Source of the DNA: G964291335 sp964291335 | Lineage (GTDB): Bacteria; Chloroflexota; Dehalococcoidia; Lucifugimonadales; UBA3495 | NCBI GenBank assembly: GCA_964291335.2 | Contig: OZ219748.1 | Coordinates: forward strand, 744,001-808,000 | Length of the DNA: 64,000 bases | Direction: 5' to 3' | Shown: piece after piece, positions 8,554 to 17,271 of the stretch | Numbering within the stretch: position 1 is the first letter of the stretch | Layout of the letters: every line of letters starts with the position of its first letter | Notes under the pieces: generated by a model | The model's database searches: none | What the model was told of the DNA's origin: nothing | The model's input: only the letters and a program-made list of their open reading frames with translations | Position numbers and translations under genes: made by a program

Positions 8554-9333
8554 CTATCCGGTGGGGTCCAGGTACTGCTTATCCAGTTCCTCGGCGGCAG
8601 GAATGGTGATGAGCTGAACCGGCCCGGGCGTCAGGTTTTCCGCAAACGCTGCTCCTATTGCGGCTGGAATTGTGGGGGTGCCGGTAGCAGCTTCCAGGAT
8701 GCGGGCTCGTTCTCTGGCCCGGTTTATATCGTGCTGGACGATGGTTGTTGAGATTTCTGCCAGGATATAGCTGGTGATTTCTGCGCCCGGTTGGTTTGCC
8801 AGGATCAGGTCGGTCAGTTGCAGGTTAATTGCTTCGTCATCTGATATAAGGCTTTCATCAGCGGCGTTAACAATATTGTCGAGCTGCTCCGTGTGTTGCC
8901 TTCGGGAGAATATTCTGTGTACCGGAATGTTGAGTTTTCTGGCAATGAACCTTGGCGCCAGTCGGGAAGCATGGTCTTCGTAGGCAGTTCGATCCAGTTT
9001 GCTCATCGTCCCGCTCAGGCGGTTGAACCTCGTTTCCAGCCGGGTCAGACCTTGCTTCAAGCTGTTCGCGGCCTCTTTCAGGGCAGCGGCGTCGGCTTTC
9101 AGAGTTGCGTTGTCTTCTTTCAGACCGATGAAGTCTGCAATCAGTTTTTTCTGGTTCTCCAGGATAGTTTCCTGGAGTTCCAGGATGCGGGCCTGTTTGG
9201 CGTCGAGTACGATGAACTGCACCGGGAGCTGAAGCAGTTCCTCGGTGAGGATGTATTTCCTGATTTCCTCACGGTACTGAGGGTTTCTCTCAAGAGCGTC
9301 CAGAAAGTCTTGAAAGTCATGCACTTCGTCCAT
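8554..9333 (-). CDS. Coiled-coil protein with PD-(D/E)XK-like C-terminus
   Basis: A 259-residue protein. N-terminus: a short helical cap (DEVHDFQDFLDALE), then a coiled coil (about 45-105, LKEDNATLKADAAALKEA). C-terminal half: LQLTDLILAN followed by SYILAEIST, a D...ExS pattern like the degenerate PD-(D/E)XK fold of the abundant coiled-coil nuclease-like family seen in Chloroflexota and cyanobacteria, and then the conserved helix HDINRARERARILEAATG. The family role is unknown. The catalytic Lys of PD-(D/E)XK is not evident, so activity is doubtful. It lies between two broken IS1-type pieces, on the opposite strand to their transposase remnants. ATG 9333 is supported by the promoter 31 bp upstream. 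Confidence 0.75.
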   Translation of the reverse strand: MDEVHDFQDFLDALERNPQYREEIRKYILTEELLQLPVQFIVLDAKQARILELQETILENQKKLIADFIGLKEDNATLKADAAALKEAANSLKQGLTRLETRFNRLSGTMSKLDRTAYEDHASRLAPRFIARKLNIPVHRIFSRRQHTEQLDNIVNAADESLISDDEAINLQLTDLILANQPGAEITSYILAEISTTIVQHDINRARERARILEAATGTPTIPAAIGAAFAENLTPGPVQLITIPAAEELDKQYLDPTG

Positions 9334-9363
9334 AACCTGGCCTTTCCCTCCAAAAGTTGTTCC

Positions 9364-9372
9364 ATTATAGCA
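9364..9372 (-). promoter_or_regulatory. Extended -10 promoter of the coiled-coil gene
   Basis: TGCTATAAT on the minus strand, a perfect extended -10, with no convincing -35. It lies 31 bp upstream of the ATG at 9333. Confidence 0.5.
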
Positions 9373-9509
9373 GGGCCGGTGAACCCGGGCCATGCTTTGC
9401 CGGTAATCGATCGGGCGGCAGTCTTGGGAGCAATGGATGGCATGCCGGGGTCTGGTCGGTTCAATTCCTGCTGAACCGGTCTGACTCTGCACCGCCAGCA
9501 CGCTGCCTT

Positions 9510-9824
9510 GGTGGGTGGATTTTGAGGCCGGGGACCGTTCCGAGGCGCCCTTGCTGCGGTTGTACGGGAGGCTGCCGGAAGGGAGAATACCGGACGGATG
9601 CTTGCCGGGTATATAACTGGCTGCCGGCGAACCGGCGCCAGGTGGGCAAAGGGGGCGCGGTGAACCGGAACGAAGATTTGCATTCCCAATTGCGGGAACC
9701 AGCTGAACCGGCTGCACCGGAAGACGAAGGGGTACAGCAAGCGCTTGCGGCTGCTGGAGGATTCCATTGCGTTGGTCTGCCGGCGGTTGGGCTTGGTTTA
9801 ATGACAACACCCATTGGGAATACC
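9510..9824 (+). mobile_element. Right remnant of an IS1-type element
   Basis: Encodes the InsB C-terminal region in broken frames, with the GTWLPANRRQVG-type, VNRNE and LHRKTKGYSK-like segments that match the IS1 InsB end. It finishes with the right terminal repeat (ATTGGGAATACC, ending at 9824). It repeats part of the InsB sequence present at 8430-8475, so it comes from a second copy rather than from simple interruption of the left one. Confidence 0.75.
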
Positions 9825-9839
9825 TGTTTTCGGTTTATG

Positions 9840-9869
9840 TTGCCTGACTCAACCGGGGCGTGCTAGACT
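9840..9869 (+). promoter_or_regulatory. Promoter of trpS
   Basis: TTGCCT (9840-9845), 18 bp, TAGACT (9864-9869) with an upstream TGC (extended -10). It starts only 15 bp after the IS right end. No T-box leader is seen between it and trpS. Confidence 0.55.
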
Positions 9870-9950
9870 TTCCCCGGAGTTTGTTCCTGAAATCGTAGTT
9901 TGGCTGTTCCGGTTTAATTGACAACCGGGCAGCATTTTCGGGTGTGGCAT

Positions 9951-10985
9951 ATGGTTTCACCGGGTGCGCTGGCTCCGTCCGGCAAAGGCACCATCCTTTC
10001 CGGCATGCGCCCTACCGGGCGGCTGCACTTGGGCAATTACCTGGGGGCCCTGGAAAATTGGGTTAAGCTGCAGCAGGAGTACCGCTGTATTTACAGCATT
10101 GTTGATATTCATGCCCTGACTACCATCGAGAACCCGGGCGACGTGGCCGAGATTCAGCCCAACATTCACGAGATGGCGCTGGACTGGCTGGCCGCCGGCA
10201 TCGACCCGGAACAGAGCATCGTGTTCATCCAGTCCCATGTTCCAGAAGTCATGACCCTTCACGCCTTGTTGAGCATGGTTACTCCCCTGGGTTGGCTGCT
10301 GCGGGTGCCTACTTTTAAAGAGAAAGTGCGGCAAATGGAGGAAACGGAGGAGAGCGTCAACTATGGGCTGGTCGGCTACCCGGTGCTGCAAACCGCCGAC
10401 ATCATCATCTACAAGGCGGACACGGTGCCGGTAGGCCAGGATCAGTTGCCGCATCTGGAGCTGGCCCGGGAGATTGTCCGCCGCTTTAACCACCGCTTCG
10501 GGGATACCTTTCCTGAACCGCAGGCCAGGCTCACCGAAGCGCCGCTGATTCTGGGGCTGGAAGGCCAGCAGAAGATGAGCAAATCTCTGGACAACCATAT
10601 AGACCTGGCTGCAACCCCCGAAGAGACTCTCAAACGGACGCTGACCGCCTTTACCGACCCCCAGAGGCGGCGACGCTCTGACCCCGGACGCCCCGGGGTC
10701 TGCAACGTCTATTCCCTGCACCGGTTGTTCAGTCCGGCAGCCGAAGTCAGTCAGGTTTACGAGGAATGCACCGGCGCCCTGCGGGGCTGCGTGGATTGCA
10801 AACGGCACCTGGCGGCCAGCCTCAATGCCTTTCTGGAACCTATGCGGGAAAGGCGGCGGGAACTGGAAGAGAAACCGGATTACGTTAAAGAGATACTATC
10901 CGAAGGGGGCAAACGCGCCCGCGCCATCGCCCGCGAAACCACCGCCGAGGTTTACGAGAAGATGGGCCTGGGTCAGCTGGTTTAG
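9951..10985 (+). CDS. trpS: Tryptophanyl-tRNA synthetase
   Basis: Class I synthetase that charges tRNA-Trp. Visible: the HIGH-type motif in GRLHLGNYLG after the TILSGMRPTG strand, the Trp-binding region YPVLQTADIIIYKAD with GQDQLPHLELARE, and KMSKS. Length (344 residues) fits the family. An in-frame TTG at 9918 exists upstream, but the ATG at 9951 gives the usual N-terminal length. Neither has a strong SD. An unusual C-rich insertion is seen late (ALRGCVDCKRH). The next gene starts 8 bp after the stop, so the two are probably cotranscribed. Confidence 0.95.
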   Translation: MVSPGALAPSGKGTILSGMRPTGRLHLGNYLGALENWVKLQQEYRCIYSIVDIHALTTIENPGDVAEIQPNIHEMALDWLAAGIDPEQSIVFIQSHVPEVMTLHALLSMVTPLGWLLRVPTFKEKVRQMEETEESVNYGLVGYPVLQTADIIIYKADTVPVGQDQLPHLELAREIVRRFNHRFGDTFPEPQARLTEAPLILGLEGQQKMSKSLDNHIDLAATPEETLKRTLTAFTDPQRRRRSDPGRPGVCNVYSLHRLFSPAAEVSQVYEECTGALRGCVDCKRHLAASLNAFLEPMRERRRELEEKPDYVKEILSEGGKRARAIARETTAEVYEKMGLGQLV

Positions 10986-10993
10986 TTGATTAT

Positions 10994-11821
10994 ATGAGCC
11001 GGCCAGAAATCGGGAACATCCCGAAAGCAGCCAGCGGCCGGACCGCGCTGGAGGTTTCCATCGAGGCTGCCCATCGCGCGGGACAGTTAATCGTGGAACG
11101 TTTCCGGACCGAGAAGGAAGTCCGTTTCAAGGGCCGGGCCGACATCGTAACCGACGTGGACCTGGCCGCAGAACAGGTCATCCTGAACCTGATTCAGCAG
11201 GAATACCCTGCGTTCAGCATCCTCTCCGAGGAGTCCAACCCCATCGAAAAAGGGTCGCCTTATACCTGGGTTATTGACCCGATAGACGGCACCCGCAACT
11301 TCGCCGAGGGTATCCCCCATTTCTGCGTGGTAGTGGCCCTGGCTCGGGGCAGCGACATCGTGGCAGGGGTAACCTACGATCCGGTGAAAGAGGAGACGTT
11401 TGCCGCGGAACAAGGCCGGGGCGCCTGCCTCAACGGGGCTCCTTTCTCGGTTTCGGAACGGCGGGAAATGGCCGATTGCCTGCTGGGTTTTGACCTGGGC
11501 TATGTGGATTTGGCGGCAGCTGCGGCGCTGGATATGCTCCGCGCGCTGTGGCCGGGTTTTCAGACCATGCGGCTGATGGGTTCCTCGGCTTTGGGAATGG
11601 CTTATGCCGCCGCCGGACGTCTTGACCTTTACTTCCACCACTCTCTTTCGCCCTGGGACAGCGCTTCCGGGTTGCTGCTGGCCCGCGAAGCCGGGGGCAA
11701 CGTGGTGGATCGGCAAGGCAACGACGCCAACCTGTTCACGCCCAGCGTCATCGTTTCCAGCCCCCGTTTAATCGAAAAGTTCCTGGAAGCCACTGAAGGC
11801 CTGGAGTGGCGTCTGGGTTAG
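10994..11821 (+). CDS. Inositol monophosphatase family phosphatase
   Basis: A 275-residue Mg2+-dependent, Li+-sensitive phosphatase fold. Motif 1 is WVIDPIDGTRNFAEGIPHF and the second metal-binding motif is SPWDSASGLLLAREAGG. The EE pair of FSILSEESN provides further metal ligands. Substrates in the family include inositol-1-phosphate, histidinol phosphate and PAP; the sequence alone does not decide between them. It follows trpS by 8 bp and converges with the CoA-transferase at 11874. No terminator is obvious between the convergent genes. Confidence 0.92.
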   Translation: MSRPEIGNIPKAASGRTALEVSIEAAHRAGQLIVERFRTEKEVRFKGRADIVTDVDLAAEQVILNLIQQEYPAFSILSEESNPIEKGSPYTWVIDPIDGTRNFAEGIPHFCVVVALARGSDIVAGVTYDPVKEETFAAEQGRGACLNGAPFSVSERREMADCLLGFDLGYVDLAAAAALDMLRALWPGFQTMRLMGSSALGMAYAAAGRLDLYFHHSLSPWDSASGLLLAREAGGNVVDRQGNDANLFTPSVIVSSPRLIEKFLEATEGLEWRLG

Positions 11822-11873
11822 CGTCGCTGCGGCCCCAGCCGCCAGCTGTTGGCGCAGTTATACGCTGGCCGGA

Positions 11874-13079
11874 CTAAGAGCAGACCACCACGCCGGCCTC
11901 CGCCAGGTCTGCCACTTCTTCCGGAGTATAGCCGGCGGCAAGCAGCACCTCCCGGCTGTGTTCCCCCAGGGCCGGCGCACGGCGGTTAATGCGTCCGGGC
12001 GTGGCCGACAGCTTTATCGGAATGCCAATATGGCGCAAGGTTCCCAGGTTCGGGTCATCCAGCGCCACAACCATCTGGCGGGCCTGCACCTGCGGGTCCT
12101 GGTACACCTGTTCCATGTTATAAATCGGCCCGGCTACCACACCGGCTTGGTCCAGCAATTCCAGCCAGTATTCGGTATTTTCCGCCGACAGTTCGCTCTC
12201 AAGAAGTTGCGCCAGCTCGACCTCCCGGGCCTTGCGGTCGCCGGGCGCGCGGAACCTGGCATCTTCAATCAGTTCAGCCAAACCTATGGCGCGACAGAAC
12301 TGCTCCCACGTAGCCTGGGTAGCAGCGCCGATGTTGATGTAACCATCCCTGGTACGCAGGGCCTGGTAGAGCGCTGAAACGCGATGGGCTGAACCCAACG
12401 GCGTGGGGATTTCTCCTTCGGCAAAGTACAATGCCGACTCCCAGATAGTGTAGGCAATGCCGGCTTCCAGCAAAGAGGTATCCACCGCTTGCCCCTGGCC
12501 GGTTTTCAGAGCGTGGATATAGGCGCAAAGGATACCGTAAGCCGCCAGGGAACCGGCAGAGATGTCGGTAACGGGAACCCCCACCTTGGCCGGCGGGCTA
12601 TCCGGAAACCCCGTAATGCTCATCAACCCGCTCATGCCCTGGGCCACCAGGTCGAACCCGCCCCGGCGGCGATAGGGGCCGGTGGCGCCAAAGCCGGAAA
12701 TTGAGCAGTAAACCAGGCTGGGTTTCAGTTCCGCCAGTTTCGGGTAGTCAAGCTCCAGCCGCTCCATAACGCCGGGGCGAAAATTCTCCACCACCACATC
12801 GGCGTCGGCCACCAGCCGCCGAAACACCGCCCGACCGGAATCCTGACGCATGTCCAGAGCCAGGCTGCGTTTGTTGCGGTTCAAAGCCAGGAACCCGGCT
12901 GCCCACCCGCCGGTAAAGGGCGGGCCCATGCGGCGGGCATCGTCGCCGCCATCGGGTTTTTCTATCTTTACCACGTCGGCTCCCAGATCGGCCAGCAGCA
13001 TGGTGCAAACCGGGCCGGCCATTATCTGGGTTAAGTCCAGCACCGAAACGCCGGACAGGGGAGACGCTGCAACAGACAT
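11874..13079 (-). CDS. CaiB/BaiF family III CoA-transferase
   Basis: A 401-residue enzyme expected to move CoA between carboxylic acids through an enzyme-bound Asp-acyl intermediate. The N-terminal signature SVLDLTQIMAGPVCTMLLADLGADVVKIE, the NKRSLALD strand and VVVENFRPGVMERL are textbook for the family. The catalytic Asp is likely that of VGVPVTDISAG. Two more paralogues lie at 16069-18546 on the other strand. Start ATG at 13079. The substrate is unknown. Confidence 0.93.
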   Translation of the reverse strand: MSVAASPLSGVSVLDLTQIMAGPVCTMLLADLGADVVKIEKPDGGDDARRMGPPFTGGWAAGFLALNRNKRSLALDMRQDSGRAVFRRLVADADVVVENFRPGVMERLELDYPKLAELKPSLVYCSISGFGATGPYRRRGGFDLVAQGMSGLMSITGFPDSPPAKVGVPVTDISAGSLAAYGILCAYIHALKTGQGQAVDTSLLEAGIAYTIWESALYFAEGEIPTPLGSAHRVSALYQALRTRDGYINIGAATQATWEQFCRAIGLAELIEDARFRAPGDRKAREVELAQLLESELSAENTEYWLELLDQAGVVAGPIYNMEQVYQDPQVQARQMVVALDDPNLGTLRHIGIPIKLSATPGRINRRAPALGEHSREVLLAAGYTPEEVADLAEAGVVVCS

Positions 13080-13265
13080 AATAGTAACTCCTGTTTGCCC
13101 TTCAGATTTCCGGGAAATTGCAACGCAGCACTGAACTTAAACCCGGCCCAGGCCGCTTGAGGAACCTCACCGGCAACCGTTCCGGAAAGGACGCAGGCCA
13201 ATACTGGCCGGAATGCTCCTTGCGCCCCTGGCCCAACGCAATTCCGGTCGGTGTGCGCCGGCAGT

Positions 13266-13368
13266 GCTTTCAAGAGACTCCCGCCGCCGGAAGATAGCAA
13301 CCGGGCTGGCCTCCGCCCAACGGCGGCAACATTCTGGCGCTTTCAAGATACCCCCGCCGCCGGAAGAT
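13266..13368. repeat. Imperfect two-copy direct repeat in an intergenic region
   Basis: A 30-bp unit beginning GCTTTCAAGA and containing CCGCCGCCGGAAGAT occurs at 13266-13295 and 13339-13368 with two mismatches, 73 bp apart. The gap 13080-13500 otherwise contains only the plsY promoter region. No gene is seen. Confidence 0.7.
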
Positions 13369-13428
13369 TGCGACTGCCGGAAACGACCGGGTTGGCAAAA
13401 GCTGCGCCTGTAAAGTGGGCCAGGCCGG

Positions 13429-13437
13429 TGTTATATT
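13429..13437 (+). promoter_or_regulatory. Extended -10 promoter of the PlsY-like gene
   Basis: TGTTATATT at 13429-13437, with a weak TGTAAA at -35 (17-bp spacer). It overlaps the ATG at 13438, which argues that translation starts downstream at the GTG at 13501. Confidence 0.45.
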
Positions 13438-13500
13438 ATGGCAAGTAATTGTCAGTCAGGTCATCCACCCTTTCCGGGCCAGGCAGCGGCTGAGGTTTTT

Positions 13501-14220
13501 GTGACAGAAGAATTTCTCCTGATTCAGAAATTGCTGGCTTCCGTAGTCGTTGGGTATCTGATGGGCTCGATACCCCTGGCGCACCTGATAGCGCGGCGGC
13601 GGGGTATCGACATCTTCGCTACGGGCAGTATGCGGGCCGGCACGGCCAACATTTTCTGGAACATCAGCCGCCGCAACGGGATGCTCGTCTTTGCCGGCGA
13701 TGCCCTGAAAGGCTGGCTGGCCGTTAAAATTGCCAGCCTGCTTGGCGTGCCGGAGAGCGCCTTGATTCTGGCCGGAGGCGCTGCGGTAGCCGGCCACTGG
13801 AAATCGGTTTTCACTCGCTTCCGGGGCGGCGACGGCATGGTTACCCTGGTGGGAGTAACGGCGGCGCTGGTTCCCTTCGGGCTGCTGGTCGCTGGCGTAG
13901 CATTGGGGTTTGGCGCCGTACTCCTCACTAGACGTTCTCCTTTCCGGTCTTCCTTTGGCATCGCAGTATGCTATGCGTTGCTGCTATTGGCGACGCAAAC
14001 CATCCCAGCCTTCCACCTGGCGCGCCTGCTGACGATGCAGGCTACCGTTCTGGCGCTGCTGGTTATTTTTCACAATGTGCTGATTCACCGCCGCCATGCC
14101 CCCATCCTGGCGGCCAGTCGGGCCGACGCGGATTCTGTCGAGAATGGGGACGCCGAAGCAGGTGAGGACCTGGCTGACGAAATAGGAGATGGTCTGACGG
14201 ACCGCCCTGAATCAACTTAG
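13501..14220 (+). CDS. plsY: PlsY-like glycerol-3-phosphate acyltransferase
   Basis: A membrane protein of about 239 residues with several hydrophobic helices. It matches the PlsY family, which acylates glycerol-3-phosphate from acyl-phosphate in phospholipid synthesis. Family-like stretches are VVGYLMGSIPLAHLIARRRGIDI, the motif-1 region GSMRAGTANIFWN, DALKGWLAVKIA and GHWKSVFTRFRGGDGM. Two motifs deviate: SGNxGATN is GSMRAGTAN, and the usual GGKG is GGDG. Activity is therefore less certain than the fold. The C-terminus carries an unusual acidic tail (ENGDAEAGEDLADEIGDG). GTG 13501 is supported by TGAGG upstream and by the promoter position. Confidence 0.78.
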   Translation: MTEEFLLIQKLLASVVVGYLMGSIPLAHLIARRRGIDIFATGSMRAGTANIFWNISRRNGMLVFAGDALKGWLAVKIASLLGVPESALILAGGAAVAGHWKSVFTRFRGGDGMVTLVGVTAALVPFGLLVAGVALGFGAVLLTRRSPFRSSFGIAVCYALLLLATQTIPAFHLARLLTMQATVLALLVIFHNVLIHRRHAPILAASRADADSVENGDAEAGEDLADEIGDGLTDRPEST

Positions 14221-14254
14221 CTGTTACCGGAAATCCAGACACAGTTCCGGGCGA

Positions 14255-15421
14255 CTAACCCAGGTTCTGCTTTAAGTCCCGCACCTGCAAAACCCAGTTC
14301 AGGCTTTCATCTTCGGCAGCCTCCCCGGCAAACTCGGGGGCTAACGCCACGGCCTGGCTCAAGTACTCCAGACAACGACTGATTTCGTTCAGCTGAGCAT
14401 AAAGCCGGGCGGCGTTGTACCAGGCGACGGCAAAGTCCGGGGCTGCTTTCCGGGCAGCCAGATAATCGGCCAGCGCATCCTCCTTATGACCCATTGCTTC
14501 GTGAACGGCGCCCCGATTGTTCAGGGCAGCGGGAAAACCGGGCCGCAGCCGTACTGCGATATCATAGTCATTAAGGGCTCGAGCATAATCCTCGATGGTA
14601 TCGTAAGCCAGGCCCCGATTATTGTAGGCTTCAGCATCGTCAGGGCGCAGGTCAACCACTGCGGTATAATCGGCGATAGCTTCCCCGATACGGCCCAGAT
14701 GGTAGCAGGTGCGGGCCCGATTGAAGTAAGCATCGGCGCTTTCCGGGTTAAAGTCGATTGCCGTGGCATAGTCGGCAATGGCCCGGTCGTGAAGTTCCAG
14801 TTCGTCCAGAGACGCTCCCCGATTCAGGTAAGCGTTAGCGAGGGTGGGGCGCAGTTCAATCACCTGGTCAAAGGCGGCCACCGCCTCCCGGTGACGGCCA
14901 ACGCTGGCCAGCACTACCCCCCGGTTATAATGAGCTTGCAAATAGTCAGGCGCCAGCGACAGGGCGGCTGCGTAGTCCTGCAGCGCAGCTTCCGGCCGGC
15001 CCTGGTCATCATAGGCATTAGCCCGTTGATAATGGGCCTCGGCCAGATCCGGCTGTTGCTGCAAAACCCGGGTAAGCTCGGCCACCGCCTGGTGGGGGTT
15101 CCCCAAACGAAGCTGAGTCAGGCCCAGGTTAAAGCGGGCCACGGCATTATCTGGCTCCTCAGCCAGAATGCTGCTATAAACTCTCGCCGCCGTCTCATAT
15201 CGCCCTATGGCAAAGCAGCCATTGCCGTATATTCCATCAGCCGCCAGTCCCCGGTCGGCCTCTGGCAGCCCCTCCAGCTCGGCCAGGACTCGTTCCACCT
15301 CCATAGCCGCCTGGCCGCGCAGCCGACCGCCCCGGGGCAAAGGTGTTAAAAGGGCCAGGCCAATGGCCTGGTTTTGCAACAGCAGAATCAGCTGATCACG
15401 GTAAGCTTCAACCCGCTCCAT
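14255..15421 (-). CDS. Tetratricopeptide-repeat protein
   Basis: 388 residues, almost entirely TPR units of 34 residues from about residue 75 to 370 (roughly eight). Successive copies show AHYNRGVVLASVGRHREAVAAF, AYLNRGASLDE, AYFNRARTCYHLG and AYNNRGLAYD. There is no signal peptide or transmembrane segment, so it is probably a cytoplasmic scaffold. The start ATG at 15421 has a GGAGGGGAGGAA SD region. The gene converges with the PlsY-like gene, with a 34-bp gap. The partner is unknown. Confidence 0.9.
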   Translation of the reverse strand: MERVEAYRDQLILLLQNQAIGLALLTPLPRGGRLRGQAAMEVERVLAELEGLPEADRGLAADGIYGNGCFAIGRYETAARVYSSILAEEPDNAVARFNLGLTQLRLGNPHQAVAELTRVLQQQPDLAEAHYQRANAYDDQGRPEAALQDYAAALSLAPDYLQAHYNRGVVLASVGRHREAVAAFDQVIELRPTLANAYLNRGASLDELELHDRAIADYATAIDFNPESADAYFNRARTCYHLGRIGEAIADYTAVVDLRPDDAEAYNNRGLAYDTIEDYARALNDYDIAVRLRPGFPAALNNRGAVHEAMGHKEDALADYLAARKAAPDFAVAWYNAARLYAQLNEISRCLEYLSQAVALAPEFAGEAAEDESLNWVLQVRDLKQNLG

Positions 15422-15582
15422 TTCCTCCCCTCCGGCGCAATGGTCACAGCGATTAAAAGGCCCGAGCGCGCCAGCCTTACAAGGATAATAGCATGGCCCA
15501 ATGGCCCAACGTCCAGGCTTATCAAGCAGCCGTCCAGGGAATTGAGGCAGGCTCCACTTTATCCGGAAACCCGGTTCAATGC

Positions 15583-15967
15583 CGGAAGAAACCGTCCATT
15601 CCTGGATTAAAAAAGTCGGTCAGGCCCGGGAATTGCTGAAGCTGCTGCGAGAGCAGCGGCGGGAGCGGCGGCCCGGTCAGCCCCGGCCCAGGGTCATCTC
15701 CTTTGCCGAGATATGGACGTACCAGAAAACCCGTCAGACGGACGCTTACCGGGTATATACCTGGCTGCCGGCGAACCGGCGCCAGGTGGGCAACGGGGGC
15801 GCGGTGAACCGGAACGAGGGGCTGCATTCACAATTGCGGGACCAGCTGCACCGGCTGCACCGGAGGACGAAGGGGTACAGCAAGAGCTGGCGGCTGCTGG
15901 AGGGTTCGGTTGCGTTGGTCTGCCGGCGGCTGGGCTTGATTTAATGCCAACACCCGTTGAGAATACC
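15583..15967 (+). mobile_element. Truncated IS1-type element (InsB remnant)
   Basis: Lacks the left end and the zinc-ribbon InsA part. Retains the InsB sequences EIWTYQKTRQ, YTWLPANRRQVG, GAVNRNEGLHSQLRDQL and HRRTKGYSKS, and the right terminal repeat ending at 15967 (GAGAATACC). An internal deletion joins the WTYQK segment directly to the TDAYRVYTW segment. Non-functional. The stretch 15422-15582 upstream holds nothing recognisable. Confidence 0.75.
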
Positions 15968-16068
15968 GCACCTGCCTGAACCTTGCAATTCCCAATGGCC
16001 AATGCCAAAATGCTTTGCGAACTCGGCAACTCGAAACCGTGCCGCATGGTGCCCCAGGAGAAGCCTGT

Positions 16069-17271
16069 ATGCCCGGACTGCTGGAAGGGGTAAAGGTAGT
16101 TGACCTGACCCGCTTTTTTGCCGGCCCTTATTGCACCAAACTTTTGGCTGCTCTGGGGGCCGAAGTGGTAAAGATTGAGCAGCCAGGCAGCGGCGACCCG
16201 GCCCGGGAATTGCCGCCCTTTGCCAACCAGCGGCTACCATCGGAAAGCGGCGCCTGGTTCCTGTACCTGAACACCGCCAAGAAGAGCGTTACCCTCAACC
16301 TGAAGTCGGGCAAGGGCCGGGAGTTGCTGCTGGAGCTGGTGCGCCAGGCGGACATTCTGGTAGAAAACTTCGCTCCGGGCGTTATGGAACGGTTGGGGCT
16401 GGATTACGCGGCGCTGGAACCGGTAAACCCGTCGCTGGTAATGACTTCAATTTCCAACTACGGCCAGACCGGCCCTTACCGCGACTGGAAGGCGGCGGAG
16501 ATTAACCTGTACGCCGTCGGCGGCTTGATGAACATTACCGGCGAACCGGAAGAGCCGCCCCTGAAGGAAGGGGCGCCCCTGGCTCAACTGGGCGCCGGCC
16601 AGAACGCCTTTGTCGCTACCATGACCGCCCTGCTCCACGCTGAGGATACCGGCCAGGGTCAGCATATTGACCTGGCCATCGCCGAGTATGCCACCAACGT
16701 GCTGGAAAACGCCCTGATGCAATACAGTTATTCCGGCCGGGAGTTTACCCGGGTCGGCAACCGGGGCTACGGACGGGCTGCCTGGGGCATTTACCCCTGC
16801 CAGGACGGGTTCGTCGGCGTCATCGCCGGCCCGGACCAGAACTGGCCGGAGGTAGCCCGGATTATGGAGTGCTCGGAACTGGCCGACCCCCGCTTTGCTT
16901 CCCGCCAGGGCCGGCTGCTTAACGCCGATGAAGTGGATGCCCTGATGCTGCCCTGGCTGCTGGAGCATGACAAGGTGGATATTTTCAAGGCCGGCCAGCA
17001 GCACGGCCTCGGTTTCTCCTTTGTCGCCGGGATGGAAGACCTCCTGACTATGGAGCAGTTGGTCGCCCGCGATTACTTCGTTTCCCTGGAACACCCGGCA
17101 GCCGGAACATTGCAATACCCGGGCCCGCCGGTCAGCCCGCAAACCGACGGCTTTCAACCGTGGGTTTACCGGCACGCCCCGCTCCTGGGGGAACATTGCC
17201 GGGAAGTTCTGGGGCGCCTGGGTTACTCCGGTCAGGACGTGGAGAACCTCTTCGCTGAAGGAGTAATCTGA
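16069..17271 (+). CDS. CaiB/BaiF family III CoA-transferase
   Basis: 400 residues. Signature KVVDLTRFFAGPYCTKLLAALGAEVVKIEQPG, then NLKSGKGRELLLELV and LVENFAPGVMERLGLDY. The catalytic Asp/Glu region is around GAPLAQLGAGQNAF, where the family Asp appears replaced (LAQLGAG against VTDISAG in the paralogue at 11874). This deviation should be checked by alignment. ATG 16069 is chosen because AGGAG lies 8 nt upstream. The next paralogue starts immediately after the TGA, so the two may form a heteromeric enzyme in which one subunit is catalytic. Confidence 0.9.
   Translation: MPGLLEGVKVVDLTRFFAGPYCTKLLAALGAEVVKIEQPGSGDPARELPPFANQRLPSESGAWFLYLNTAKKSVTLNLKSGKGRELLLELVRQADILVENFAPGVMERLGLDYAALEPVNPSLVMTSISNYGQTGPYRDWKAAEINLYAVGGLMNITGEPEEPPLKEGAPLAQLGAGQNAFVATMTALLHAEDTGQGQHIDLAIAEYATNVLENALMQYSYSGREFTRVGNRGYGRAAWGIYPCQDGFVGVIAGPDQNWPEVARIMECSELADPRFASRQGRLLNADEVDALMLPWLLEHDKVDIFKAGQQHGLGFSFVAGMEDLLTMEQLVARDYFVSLEHPAAGTLQYPGPPVSPQTDGFQPWVYRHAPLLGEHCREVLGRLGYSGQDVENLFAEGVI

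Noticed and set aside
9918..9950. TTG at 9918 as the trpS start
   Set aside because: It adds 11 residues without family match, and its TTGACA context looks more like promoter sequence.
13266..13368. 30-bp repeats spaced 73 bp as a CRISPR or mobile-element remnant
   Set aside because: Only two imperfect copies, no palindromic repeat, no cas genes and no terminal structure.
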